In this document: positions 1-6,270 of the stretch, one piece after another
How positions within the stretch are numbered: the stretch's first letter is position 1
How the letters are laid out: every line of letters starts with the position of its first letter
Assembly: GCA_946997275.1 (NCBI GenBank)
Contig: CAMPUN010000077.1
Location: forward strand, 1 to 6,270
Source of the DNA: an uncultured Porphyromonas sp.
Lineage (GTDB): Bacteria > Bacteroidota > Bacteroidia > Bacteroidales > Porphyromonadaceae
DNA: 6,270 nt
Direction of reading: 5' to 3'
The notes under the pieces: model-generated
Told to the model about the DNA's origin: nothing
What the model saw: only the letters and a program-made list of their open reading frames with translations
The model's database searches: none
Position numbers and translations under genes: made by a program

Positions 1-1034
1 ATGGGGACCCTGTCAAGCCTTACCTCGACTGGTCTCAACCTTTGCCCAATCCTAAGCGTGCGCTAGAGCAGGAGCTGGAGGCGATGGAGAGTGTCTACTA
101 CACGAACCCCGTGACGGGCGAGCGTAAGCTCGATCCTAAGCAGATGCTCTACAAATATGAGGTCTACGACTACCACGCAGCGGCGCTCTACCGCAACAAC
201 TTACAAAAGGATGTGCGCGCCAGCAAGGGTGTTCAGGAGCCAGTGATGATCTCTAAGGACACGGCTTACGTCAATGACCGTGGCGAGGTGATCCGTGAGA
301 CGATCACACGTCAGCTCGCTAGTGAGTACGACTTCCTCAATACTTACATCGTAGCGATCTATCCTGACGAGACGGTCTGGGTCAACGACTACCCCAACTC
401 TAAGAATGAGATCTACACCCGCACTTACTTCAACCACCCTCGCTACGACAATCACCCCGTGGTGGGTGTCTCGTGGGAGCAAGCGACCGCTTTCTGTCAC
501 TGGCGCACGGACAACTATCGCAAGGGACTGAACCTTCCCGACGGAGCGATCGTCCCTGAGTTTAGACTGCCCACCGAGGCGGAGTGGGAGTACGCAGCGC
601 GTGCTGGACGGACGAATACGAAGTATCCGTGGAATAGCGAAGACCTCGATTCGGAGGATGTCTGCTTCTTGGCAAACTTCAAACCTTTCGAGGGAGATTA
701 CGCAGCCGACGGACAGGTGATTACTTCGCAGGTGAGCACTTTTTCGCCCAATGATTACGGGCTCTACGATATGGCGGGCAATGTGGCGGAGTGGACTAGC
801 TCGAGCTACTTCGTCTCGAGCTACGAAATGATGGACGATGTCAATCCGCAGATGCGCTACAACGCAGCTCGCGAGGACAACACGATGCTACGGCGCAAGG
901 TCGCCAAGGGTGGCTCGTGGAAGGATGTCCTTCGCTTCATCAAGTCCACACGACGCATCTACGCTCCACAAGATGAGGCGCACTCTTACATCGGCTTCCG
1001 CTGTGTGCGCAGCATCATCAACAACTCCAAATAA
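1..1034 (+). CDS. porK: PorK/GldK, T9SS outer-membrane lipoprotein of the PorK-PorN ring (5' partial)
   Basis: The reading frame is open from base 3 to the TAA ending at 1034, so about 344 C-terminal residues are present. The N-terminus, with the lipoprotein signal peptide and lipobox Cys expected for the family, is cut off by the window edge. The visible part is a formylglycine-generating-enzyme (FGE/SUMF1)-like fold. Signatures are VVGVSWEQATAFCHW (about 459-503), FRLPTEAEWEYAARAG (about 561-608), YDMAGNVAEW (about 765-794), KGGSW (906-920) and a terminal IGFRCVRS. Where true FGE has its two catalytic cysteines after the GGS motif, this protein has Asp (924-926) and Ile (939-941), so it should be a structural, non-catalytic member. 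In the family, PorK binds PorN to form a large periplasmic ring under the outer membrane that contacts PorM. Followed 53 bases later by porL. The TTG at 42 is not the real start, because in-frame coding (DPVKPYLDWSQPLPNP) continues upstream of it. Confidence 0.95.
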   Translation, partial: GDPVKPYLDWSQPLPNPKRALEQELEAMESVYYTNPVTGERKLDPKQMLYKYEVYDYHAAALYRNNLQKDVRASKGVQEPVMISKDTAYVNDRGEVIRETITRQLASEYDFLNTYIVAIYPDETVWVNDYPNSKNEIYTRTYFNHPRYDNHPVVGVSWEQATAFCHWRTDNYRKGLNLPDGAIVPEFRLPTEAEWEYAARAGRTNTKYPWNSEDLDSEDVCFLANFKPFEGDYAADGQVITSQVSTFSPNDYGLYDMAGNVAEWTSSSYFVSSYEMMDDVNPQMRYNAAREDNTMLRRKVAKGGSWKDVLRFIKSTRRIYAPQDEAHSYIGFRCVRSIINNSK

Positions 1035-1087
1035 GCAACGCAACAGATAGCCCTAACGACGGCTTTACCCTTCAGATAGATAGACTC

Positions 1088-2122
1088 ATGGCAAAGAAAT
1101 ATAGACGCTACAAGAATGGACTGGAGATGTATCTCTCCAGCAAGAAAGGGCGCAGAGTGCTCAACTTCGCATACAGCTGGGGTGCCGCTGTGGTGATCCT
1201 AGGAGCTCTCTTTAAGTTGCTCCACCTACCCTTCGGCAATGAGATGCTTTTCATCGGTATGATCACCGAGTTCTTCGTCTTCTTCATCTCAGGCTTTGAG
1301 CAGCCCGAGGAGCATTACCAGTGGGAGCAGGTTTTCCCCGAGCTAGACTCTAAGAACCCGATGGACAAGCAGGAGATGGAGGCTCGCCGACAGTACCTCC
1401 TCCGCAAAGCTCAGGAGGCAGCTGCAGCACCAGCGCCCTCTTACACCTATCCCGAGGGTCAGCACTACGAGCAACCTAGCGGTTACGCACCTCAGCCTCA
1501 AGCTCAGACGGGCTATGTTGCGCCTGAGGGTGGTTACGGTGCGCCAGCTTCGGAAGTTCAGGTGGAGCGTCTCTCTTCAGCCATTGATCAGTTAGCCAAT
1601 GCCGCTTCACAGCTCAGCCGACTGGGCGAGCTGTCTCAGCAGATGACCGATCAGTGGGTCGCTATGCAGCAAGACGGCCGCACCCTCGGTGAGAGTGCTG
1701 TCGAGTATCAGATGCAGATGGACACCACCTCACAGCATTTGGCTCGTCTCAACCAGATCTACGAGTCGCAGCTAGCAAGTATCACAGGCCAGGTCGCTAC
1801 CATTGACCAGATCAACCAAGGGCTGGAGCATATTAAGAATATGTACCAAGACTCCGCCATCGACAGTACCACCTTCCGCACGCAAAATGAGCGCTTGACC
1901 ATGCAACTCTCTGAGTTGAACCGTGTCTACGCTCGCATTCTGGAGGCGCTGACGGTCAATATGGGAGCCCCTGGCATGGCGGGTCGTCCTTATCAGGGAG
2001 GCTACGAGCCTAGTTACTACGCTCCACGACAGGAGTACCCCTCGGCACGTCCCGACTACTACGCCTCTCAGCCCTACCAAGCACCACGCAATGCGGGCGC
2101 ACCACAAGAGCCACAAGAGTAG
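1088..2122 (+). CDS. porL: PorL/GldL, inner-membrane T9SS motor subunit
   Basis: 344 residues. A cytoplasmic N-terminus (YRRYKNGLE) leads into two transmembrane helices at about 27-43 (AYSWGAAVVILGALF) and 53-70 (MLFIGMITEFFVFFISGF). Lys43 and His46 lie at the end of helix 1. Glu61 inside helix 2 is the probable equivalent of the proton-pathway glutamate (Glu49 of Flavobacterium GldL); this alignment is from memory. In the known motor a PorL pentamer surrounds two PorM helices and turns proton flow into rotation. The rest is cytoplasmic: a Pro/Tyr/Gln/Ala-rich linker (about 111-155), a predicted helical or coiled-coil region (about 156-290, including LNQIYESQLASITGQ) and a Pro/Tyr-rich tail (about 292-344). 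Start chosen at 1088 because the YRRYKN segment looks family-like in Porphyromonas. Met14 is an internal alternative nearer the Flavobacterium start. No Shine-Dalgarno is visible, which is normal for this phylum. It sits 49 bases before porM. Confidence 0.96.
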   Translation: MAKKYRRYKNGLEMYLSSKKGRRVLNFAYSWGAAVVILGALFKLLHLPFGNEMLFIGMITEFFVFFISGFEQPEEHYQWEQVFPELDSKNPMDKQEMEARRQYLLRKAQEAAAAPAPSYTYPEGQHYEQPSGYAPQPQAQTGYVAPEGGYGAPASEVQVERLSSAIDQLANAASQLSRLGELSQQMTDQWVAMQQDGRTLGESAVEYQMQMDTTSQHLARLNQIYESQLASITGQVATIDQINQGLEHIKNMYQDSAIDSTTFRTQNERLTMQLSELNRVYARILEALTVNMGAPGMAGRPYQGGYEPSYYAPRQEYPSARPDYYASQPYQAPRNAGAPQEPQE

Positions 2123-2171
2123 AGCGCTCTCCCCTACTCGATAGCTATTCATCTAATACAATCTAGGCATT

Positions 2172-3722
2172 ATGGCAGCAGGAAGCAGTGGCAACCGCAA
2201 TAGGCAGAAGATGATCAATCTGATGTACCTCGTCTTCATTGCGATGGTAGCACTCAATGTCTCCTCGGAGGTACTCTCGGGCTTTGTCCTCGTGGAGCGC
2301 AGTCTGACGAACACCATCGAGGGAGCTCAGCAGAGCAATGACAACATCATGAAGGGGCTCTCAGCTGCTTATGCCAAAAACCCTAGTAAAGCAGAGCCCT
2401 GGTATCGCAAAGGGCTAGCGCTCACCGCCTATGCCGACTCGCTCTACAACGAGATAGACCAGCTACGCCTTCTCATAGCTCAAGAGGCTGACGGTAAGGA
2501 TGCCAATCCCAACGATGTGGCTCGCAAGGACGATATGAACGCCCCCACCACCGTCATGCTCAATCCCATCACTCGGCGAGGCGCTAAGCTACGCGAGTCG
2601 ATCGAGGCATTCCGCACGTACACCACGCAGATGGTTCGTAGCGACAGCCGTCGTGAGCACATTTCTGAGATGCTCAGCACGGAGGGCACGGGCGGACTGA
2701 GCTGGGAGCAGCAAATCTTTGAGAATATCCCCACCATCGCATCGCTCACGATGCTCACGAAGCTTCAGAGCGACATTCGTTCCGTCGAGGGCGATGTGCT
2801 AAGTGACCTGGTCCAAAACATTGACAGTGGCGACCTCCGCGTCAATAAGATTGCAGCGCAAGTGATCCCACGCAGTCAGCTCGTCATGCAGGGCAGCCAA
2901 TACGAGGCGAGCATCGTCCTCTCCAGCTACGACTCGACACGCATCCCCAAGATTGTGGTCAATGGCACCACCCTCCCCGAGAGCGCTGGAGGCATTTACC
3001 GTGTCACGGCGACTAAGGCCGGCACCTTCCCCATCTCGGGATACATCGAGACAGAGCTCCCCGACGGCACCGCTGTCAAGCAACCTTTCCAATCGGAGTA
3101 CTATGTCACTGAGCCTTTTGCGACGGTCGCTCCGACCATGATGAATGTTCTCTATGCGGGCATCAACAACCCAATCAGCATTGCGGTGCCTGGTGTTCCC
3201 TCGCAAAACGTGACCGCCACGATGACCAACGGAACGCTCACCCGCAATGGCAACAGCTGGACCGCTAAGCCCGCTAAGATCGGTACTCCCGCTGTCATCA
3301 CCGTCATGGCCAAGCAGGCTGACGGTCGAAACCTCAAGATGGCCGAGACCTCGCTACGTGTGCGAGCTCTCCCCGATCCGCTTCCTTATATACAGTACAC
3401 CGATGCCAATGGAGCGACCAAACGCTTTAAGGGCGGACGCATCGCCAAGCGCGACCTCCTCACTGCCAACGGTATCGGAGCTGCTATCGATGACGATCTG
3501 CTAGACGTGCCCTACCAGGTAGTGCGCTTCCAGCTCCTCTTCTTTGACTCTGTCGGTGGCGTTATCCCCGAGGTATCCAACGGCCCCACTTTTTCCGCTA
3601 GACAGCGAGACAAGATCCGCAATATGGCAAAGGGTAAGCGCTTCTTCGTAAGCGAAGTGACCGCTCGTGGTCCCGATGGGATCGAGCGACAGATCCCAGC
3701 CATCGAAGTAATCGTACGATAG
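2172..3722 (+). CDS. porM: PorM/GldM, periplasm-spanning T9SS motor shaft
   Basis: 516 residues, essentially the usual PorM length. A short cytoplasmic N-terminus with the conserved [20 protein letters not shown] motif enters one transmembrane helix (about 15-35), followed by [15 protein letters not shown]. Arg11 in RQKM matches the position reported in GldM (Arg9) to pair with the PorL/GldL membrane glutamate. The periplasmic part fits the known four-domain layout: a helical D1 to about residue 215, then three beta-rich domains to the C-terminus (for example [20 protein letters not shown] in D2 and the final [20 protein letters not shown] in D4). A dimer of this protein forms a long shaft across the periplasm that passes motor movement to the PorK-PorN ring. 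No cleavable signal peptide is expected. Separated from porL by 49 bases and from porN by 38, so probably co-transcribed and stoichiometrically linked. No sign of frameshift or truncation. Confidence 0.97.
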   Translation: MAAGSSGNRNRQKMINLMYLVFIAMVALNVSSEVLSGFVLVERSLTNTIEGAQQSNDNIMKGLSAAYAKNPSKAEPWYRKGLALTAYADSLYNEIDQLRLLIAQEADGKDANPNDVARKDDMNAPTTVMLNPITRRGAKLRESIEAFRTYTTQMVRSDSRREHISEMLSTEGTGGLSWEQQIFENIPTIASLTMLTKLQSDIRSVEGDVLSDLVQNIDSGDLRVNKIAAQVIPRSQLVMQGSQYEASIVLSSYDSTRIPKIVVNGTTLPESAGGIYRVTATKAGTFPISGYIETELPDGTAVKQPFQSEYYVTEPFATVAPTMMNVLYAGINNPISIAVPGVPSQNVTATMTNGTLTRNGNSWTAKPAKIGTPAVITVMAKQADGRNLKMAETSLRVRALPDPLPYIQYTDANGATKRFKGGRIAKRDLLTANGIGAAIDDDLLDVPYQVVRFQLLFFDSVGGVIPEVSNGPTFSARQRDKIRNMAKGKRFFVSEVTARGPDGIERQIPAIEVIVR

Positions 3723-3760
3723 TCTTCACAGCTTTAAGAATAGACCCATCCCATTATACT

Positions 3761-4966
3761 ATGCAACGCATCCAGTCTATAATCATAGTGCTCCTGGCCC
3801 TCACGCTCACACTGACCGCTGAGGCGCAAAACTTTGACCCGCTCTCCGCTACCCCGACCGACTCAACACGAGTCGCCACGGAGCTGCCGCGTCAGCGACC
3901 CACGGCACGTCAGCGACGCGCTCAGAAGGAGCAGGAGACACAGACCGACGGCGTATCCATACGCGCCAAGAACTACGCCGACCAGCAGGTCAAAGATACC
4001 GAGACAGCCCCCTGGCGCCGAGTCATCTACCGACAGCTCTCGATAGACAGCCTCGCCAACGCCCCCATCTTCCGTCCTGTACGTCCGTCGGGACAGTTGC
4101 AGAGCCTCTTCTCGCTCCTCTTCAAGCGCTTCAACGACGGGAGCATCACCGTCTATGAGTACGAAGACCTAGGCTACGAAAACCTAACTCCCGAGCGACA
4201 GCTACGCTTCGAAGACTTCCTCGACCGCTTTGGCATCGTATATGACAAAGACCCCAGCCAGACGGGCAACCGTGCCTTCAAGATCCTTCCCATAGACATC
4301 CCCACGCAGTCCATCCGTAGCTACTACGTCAAGGAAGAGTACTACTACGATGTCAAGACCAGCGACGTGAGCAGTCAGATCGTAGCAATCTGCCCCGTGA
4401 TGGACGACGAGATATCGATGGAGGGTAGCGTGCGCATACCACTCTTCTGGGTCAAGTACTCCGACGTGCAGCCCTATCTCTCGCAGCAGCCTGTCATGCT
4501 CTCGACCAAGAACAACGCCACGACAGCCACGATGGACGACTTCTTCAGTCTCAACCTGTACCGGGGACAGATCTCGATGACGCTAGGCGGTGAGACCGCT
4601 GAGCTCAATAGCGAGATGAGCGACTCGACAGCGATGGCTACGCGTCAAGCCTTCAGCAACCAGATCGAGGGCGAGCTCAAGCAGTTTGAAGAGAGTCTCT
4701 ACGGCACCGAGTACACCAAACCAGAGGCTAGCGATAGCGACCTTCAGGAGGGACGTGACGGCGAGGACGACAGTGAGCTTGACACAGCCCGTGCCCGTCG
4801 CTCACAAGAGCTCCGCGAGGGCAAGAGTCAACGTAAATCAGCCAAGGCGACCAAAGCAAAGAAGAAGAGTCGCTCCACCAAAAAGACTACGCCAAAAGCA
4901 GCCAAGACCGAGCAATCGAAGCAGTCGAAGAGCACTACCACACGCTCCGTACGCAACCGCTTCTAG
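3761..4966 (+). CDS. porN: PorN/GldN, periplasmic ring component of T9SS, with basic C-terminal tail
   Basis: 401 residues. An N-terminal signal peptide with a hydrophobic core (IIIVLLALTLTLT) and a likely signal peptidase I site AEA-Q after residue 22 sends it to the periplasm. A Gln/Arg-rich linker (about 35-65) is followed by the GldN-type core at about 80-315: WRRVIYRQL (85-93), QLQSLFSLLFKRFNDGSITV (112-131), SYYVKEEYYYDV (187-198), VAICPVMDDE (208-217) and LNLYRGQI (264-271). PorN is known to bind PorK and build the outer-membrane-associated ring. After the core come an acidic stretch (about 323-341) and a 56-residue tail (346-401) with 13 Lys and 8 Arg plus many Ser/Thr. This makes the protein longer than I would expect for PorN (roughly 360 in P. 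gingivalis, from memory). It is the last gene of the cluster, and a strong hairpin follows 24 bases after the stop codon. Confidence 0.95.
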   Translation: MQRIQSIIIVLLALTLTLTAEAQNFDPLSATPTDSTRVATELPRQRPTARQRRAQKEQETQTDGVSIRAKNYADQQVKDTETAPWRRVIYRQLSIDSLANAPIFRPVRPSGQLQSLFSLLFKRFNDGSITVYEYEDLGYENLTPERQLRFEDFLDRFGIVYDKDPSQTGNRAFKILPIDIPTQSIRSYYVKEEYYYDVKTSDVSSQIVAICPVMDDEISMEGSVRIPLFWVKYSDVQPYLSQQPVMLSTKNNATTATMDDFFSLNLYRGQISMTLGGETAELNSEMSDSTAMATRQAFSNQIEGELKQFEESLYGTEYTKPEASDSDLQEGRDGEDDSELDTARARRSQELREGKSQRKSAKATKAKKKSRSTKKTTPKAAKTEQSKQSKSTTTRSVRNRF

Positions 4967-4990
4967 CGACTAAGTCGCCAATCAAACACA

Positions 4991-5040
4991 AGAGGGCTGG
5001 GTCCATCACAACGGACTCAGCCCTCTATCTTTGTCTATTC
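4991..5040 (+). terminator. Intrinsic terminator closing the porKLMN operon
   Basis: A 14-bp stem pairs 4991-5004 (AGAGGGCTGGGTCC) with 5013-5026 (GGACTCAGCCCTCT). It contains one G-U pair and an 8-base loop (ATCACAAC), and is followed by the T-rich run ATCTTTGTCTATTC. It begins 24 bases after the porN stop codon and is the only strong hairpin between porK and the downstream gene, so it most likely ends the operon transcript. A second small palindrome, GCGAC-TAA-GTCGC, lies just before it across 4967-4978. Confidence 0.88.
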
Positions 5041-5201
5041 CCCCACCATGGCTGGCACAGGATAATTTGTTCTCTAGAAGATGCGTATGGCGATATCCAA
5101 GGATACACTATCCGTGCACCGCTACACACCACTATAGGTACGCTCTAATTATTCCGAATCTGGCTGAAGACACCGATCTCTACGGAGAAATCTGCAACTA
5201 G

Positions 5202-5231
5202 CTCCGTGCGAAATAAGAACTCTCCACGGAG
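5202..5231. repeat. Short inverted repeat at the left of the repeat cluster
   Basis: CTCCGTG (5202-5208) and CACGGAG (5225-5231) form a perfect 7-bp stem with a 16-base loop. The right arm overlaps a local CTCC-AC-GGAG palindrome (5222-5231). A smaller imperfect palindrome, GAT-C-TCT-ACGG-AGA-A-ATC, lies just upstream at 5175-5192. Both contain the CGGAG core that recurs through the cluster. Confidence 0.5.
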
Positions 5232-5241
5232 GCGAGAAGTA

Positions 5242-5296
5242 AAACTTCGGAGGAATGACTTGAAACTTCCGAAGAATGACTTGAAACTTCCGAAGA
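5242..5296. repeat. 21-base tandem repeat, about 2.6 copies
   Basis: Copies at 5242-5262 (AAACTTCGGAGGAATGACTT+G), 5263-5283 (AAACTTCCGAAGAATGACTT+G) and a partial copy at 5284-5296 (AAACTTCCGAAGA). Copies 2 and 3 are identical over their shared length. Copy 1 differs at two positions (C to G and A to G). These changes make its CTTCGGAGG (5245-5253) complementary to CTTCCGAAG in copy 2 (5266-5274) or copy 3 (5287-5295) over 9 bp with one G-U pair, so the array can fold in two alternative ways. The 21-base unit is close to two turns of DNA. Function unknown: it could be a protein-binding array, an RNA structure, or one member of a dispersed intergenic repeat family. Confidence 0.85.
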
Positions 5297-5303
5297 GTTT
5301 TTT
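5266..5303 (+). terminator. Possible weak terminator formed by the repeat array
   Basis: CTTCCGAAG at 5266-5274 can pair with the same near-palindrome at 5287-5295, with a central C-C mismatch, or copy 1 (5245-5253) can pair fully with copy 3. Either stem is followed by AG and six T residues (5298-5303). This resembles a weak intrinsic terminator on the + strand. The upstream operon already has a much stronger one, so this would be a backup or would stop a transcript started within the interval. Tentative. Confidence 0.35.
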
Positions 5304-5306
5304 CGT

Positions 5307-5353
5307 TCCTCGGTAGAAAAGAGAAAAACCCTACGGAGGAATTTACGATTCCT
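5307..5353. repeat. Two adjacent inverted repeats downstream of the tandem array
   Basis: TCCTCGGTAG (5307-5316) and CTACGGAGGA (5331-5340) are complementary at 9 of 10 positions around a purine-rich 14-base spacer. A second palindrome overlaps the right arm: AGGAAT (5337-5342), TTACG, ATTCCT (5348-5353). The two stems compete for the same bases and cannot form together. The role is not evident. Confidence 0.6.
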
Positions 5354-5431
5354 TCCATAGAGCGAGACGAGTTCACTCATTTTATATAGCAGTCGCCACC
5401 CCCTTTGTAGTGTCAAGTGAGCACAAAAGCT

Positions 5432-5439
5432 TACCTTTG
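5432..5439 (+). promoter_or_regulatory. Candidate Bacteroidota -7 element (TAnnTTTG) for the BspA-like gene
   Basis: TACCTTTG at 5432-5439 is an exact match to the TAnnTTTG -7 consensus used by the primary sigma factor in this phylum. It lies 39 bases before the ATG at 5479, which would give a leader of roughly 30-35 bases. The best -33 candidate is TTTG at 5404-5407, 24 bases upstream, a little longer than the usual 19-21 base spacing, so that half is weak. The position and exact consensus support this as the gene's own promoter. Confidence 0.65.
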
Positions 5440-5478
5440 CTGGCAGTTCAAGACTTTACATATAACCAGCAATTGCTT

Positions 5479-6270
5479 ATGAGACACTACTACTTGCTTG
5501 CACTGATTGGGGTGCTACTCTCCCCCCTCTCCCTCTCAGCTCAGACTATCAATGATGGCGTACTATCTGACTGTACAGGTCTCTCGGGACGATATGTCGT
5601 ACCTGACGAAGTGACCAAAATTGCCGACTACACATTCTTCATGTCAAGTGTCACAGAGGTGGTGATCGGCAAGAATGTCCAGGAGATAGGCAACGCAGCC
5701 TTTCAAAACTGTATGAATCTCGAGAGTGTCACCTTTGCCACAGGCTCCAAGCTCCAGCGCATCGGTGATGACGTTTTCTCCGACTGTCCTAAGTTGGCTA
5801 CGATAGCACTCCCCGAGGGACTCAAGCGAATGGGCGTACGTACCTTCTGGCTCAACGAGTCGCTCAAGCAGGTCTCCCTCCCCACGACCCTCGACACACT
5901 ACCCAAGTACTGCTTCCAAAGCTGTACTGCACTGCGCAAGATGAGCCTGCCCGAGGGTATGAAAGTCATCTCCGAGAACGCATTCGCAGGCTGCGAAAAC
6001 CTGATGCAGGTGAAACTCCCTACCACCCTCGACTCCATTGCGACAAAAGCATTCTATAAGAACCTCGGACTGGGCACCCTAACCATCCCCGAGGGCGTAC
6101 GCTCGATCGCTGACAGTGCATTCATGCGCTGCGAAAACCTCGAGACCGTCACCCTGCCAGCCAGCCTAGAGCGTGTGGGCGCTAAGCTCTTCCGTCGCTG
6201 TCCCGAGCTCACAGCTATCTCCGTCGCCTCTGGAAGCAAGCACCTCATCTCTCGTGATGGCATACTCTAC
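5479..6270 (+). CDS. BspA-like secreted leucine-rich repeat protein (3' partial)
   Basis: 264 residues are visible and the frame runs off the right edge with no stop. An N-terminal signal peptide (LLALIGVLLSPLSLSA, likely cut after Ala21 in SLSA-Q) shows export. From about residue 40 there are nine consecutive LRR_5 (Treponema pallidum/BspA-type) repeats of 23 residues with the pattern LP..L..I...AF..C..L..V. One copy has 25 residues (about 85-109). The last visible stretch, SKHLISRDGILY, resembles the BspA segment that often caps a block of repeats. Such proteins act at the cell surface or outside the cell in adhesion or host interaction. In T9SS-bearing species many carry a C-terminal sorting domain, which here would be outside the window. 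ATG 5479 is chosen because it starts the signal peptide directly and follows a good promoter element; no Shine-Dalgarno is seen. It is a separate transcription unit from porKLMN, being behind a terminator and its own promoter. Exact ligand unknown. Confidence 0.92.
   Translation, partial: MRHYYLLALIGVLLSPLSLSAQTINDGVLSDCTGLSGRYVVPDEVTKIADYTFFMSSVTEVVIGKNVQEIGNAAFQNCMNLESVTFATGSKLQRIGDDVFSDCPKLATIALPEGLKRMGVRTFWLNESLKQVSLPTTLDTLPKYCFQSCTALRKMSLPEGMKVISENAFAGCENLMQVKLPTTLDSIATKAFYKNLGLGTLTIPEGVRSIADSAFMRCENLETVTLPASLERVGAKLFRRCPELTAISVASGSKHLISRDGILY
5806..6219 (+). repeat. Six 69-base LRR repeats arranged as three alternating pairs
   Basis: Residues 110-247 of the BspA-like protein are six uninterrupted 23-residue repeats (69 bases each). 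They alternate between a PEG type (LPEGLKRM, LPEGMKVI, IPEGVRSI) and a PTT/PAS type (LPTTLDTL, LPTTLDSI, LPASLERV). The first PEG unit ends less regularly than the others (FWLNESLKQV). The second and third PEG units also share TGCGAAAACCT in the C-E-N-L region. This suggests growth by duplication of a 138-base two-repeat unit. Confidence 0.8.

Larger units (their letters stand above)
4967..5478. other. Non-coding interval between porN and the BspA-like gene
   Basis: About 510 bases without a credible gene. In order it holds the porN terminator (to about 5040), about 130 bases (5041-5170) in which I recognise nothing, a cluster of short related direct and inverted repeats (about 5175-5353), a transition of about 75 bases, a candidate promoter (5432-5439) and a short leader to the start codon at 5479. 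Minus-strand open frames crossing the repeat cluster give only low-complexity heptad repetition created by the 21-base repeat and have no recognisable domain. No tRNA or known riboswitch shape was seen. Confidence 0.75.

Noticed and set aside
42..44. TTG as the start codon of porK
   Set aside because: The frame stays open to the window edge and the upstream residues read like PorK, so the gene is cut by the window edge and does not start here.
1..66. ATG at base 1 as a gene start
   Set aside because: Its frame stops at TAG after 21 codons. The real coding frame begins at base 3 and is the continuation of porK.
5026..5033. TATCTTTG matching the TAnnTTTG promoter consensus
   Set aside because: It overlaps the last base of the terminator stem and its T-rich tail, has no -33 partner at the expected distance and no gene nearby. 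Most likely chance.
5041..5170. Possible small gene or RNA after the operon terminator
   Set aside because: The only early ATG (5048) reaches a stop after five codons. I saw no tRNA-like fold or conserved RNA motif.
5149..5416. Two overlapping minus-strand ORFs across the repeat cluster (5149-5376 and 5198-5416)
   Set aside because: Their content is driven by the 21-base repeat, which keeps frame and creates heptads such as RKFQVIL or SSEVSSH. Neither has a recognisable domain or signal, and they overlap each other.
5703..6263. Minus-strand ORFs opposite the BspA-like gene
   Set aside because: They are shadows of the repetitive LRR coding sequence on the + strand, which has a signal peptide, a promoter and a clear family match.

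Overview
The window looks like chromosome from an asaccharolytic or oral-type member of the Bacteroidota, most likely Porphyromonas or a close relative. Three things point there: the order porK-porL-porM-porN, protein features close to the Porphyromonas forms of these genes (for example a longer PorL N-terminus than in Flavobacterium, and a 516-residue PorM), and a BspA-like leucine-rich repeat protein behind a Bacteroidota-style TAnnTTTG promoter element. Species assignment is inference. The moderately high G+C of the genes would suit the P. asaccharolytica/P. uenonis group better than P. gingivalis, but I did not measure it.

Bases 1-4966 are four co-directional genes with gaps of 53, 49 and 38 bases and no terminator between them. 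They are the core of the type IX secretion system (T9SS): porK (5' end missing), porL, porM and porN. PorL and PorM form the inner-membrane proton-driven motor. PorM spans the periplasm and contacts the PorK lipoprotein-PorN ring under the outer membrane. A strong hairpin at 4991-5026 closes the operon. PorP, which usually precedes porK, would lie to the left of the window.

Bases 4967-5478 are non-coding. They hold the terminator, about 130 bases in which I see nothing, and then a compact cluster of related short repeats. The cluster includes a 21-base tandem repeat with about 2.6 copies, a recurring CGGAG-centred 11-mer and several small inverted repeats. Next come a candidate promoter and a short leader.

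Bases 5479-6270 are the 5' part of a secreted BspA-like protein with a signal peptide and nine 23-residue leucine-rich repeats, which runs off the right end. Proteins of this type in this phylum are often T9SS cargo or surface proteins, so it may be a client of the machine encoded upstream. Its C-terminal sorting domain, if present, is outside the window.

No wholly new system is apparent. The points most worth following up are the structured repeat cluster, the alternating two-repeat (138-base) architecture of the BspA-like gene, and the highly basic PorN tail.
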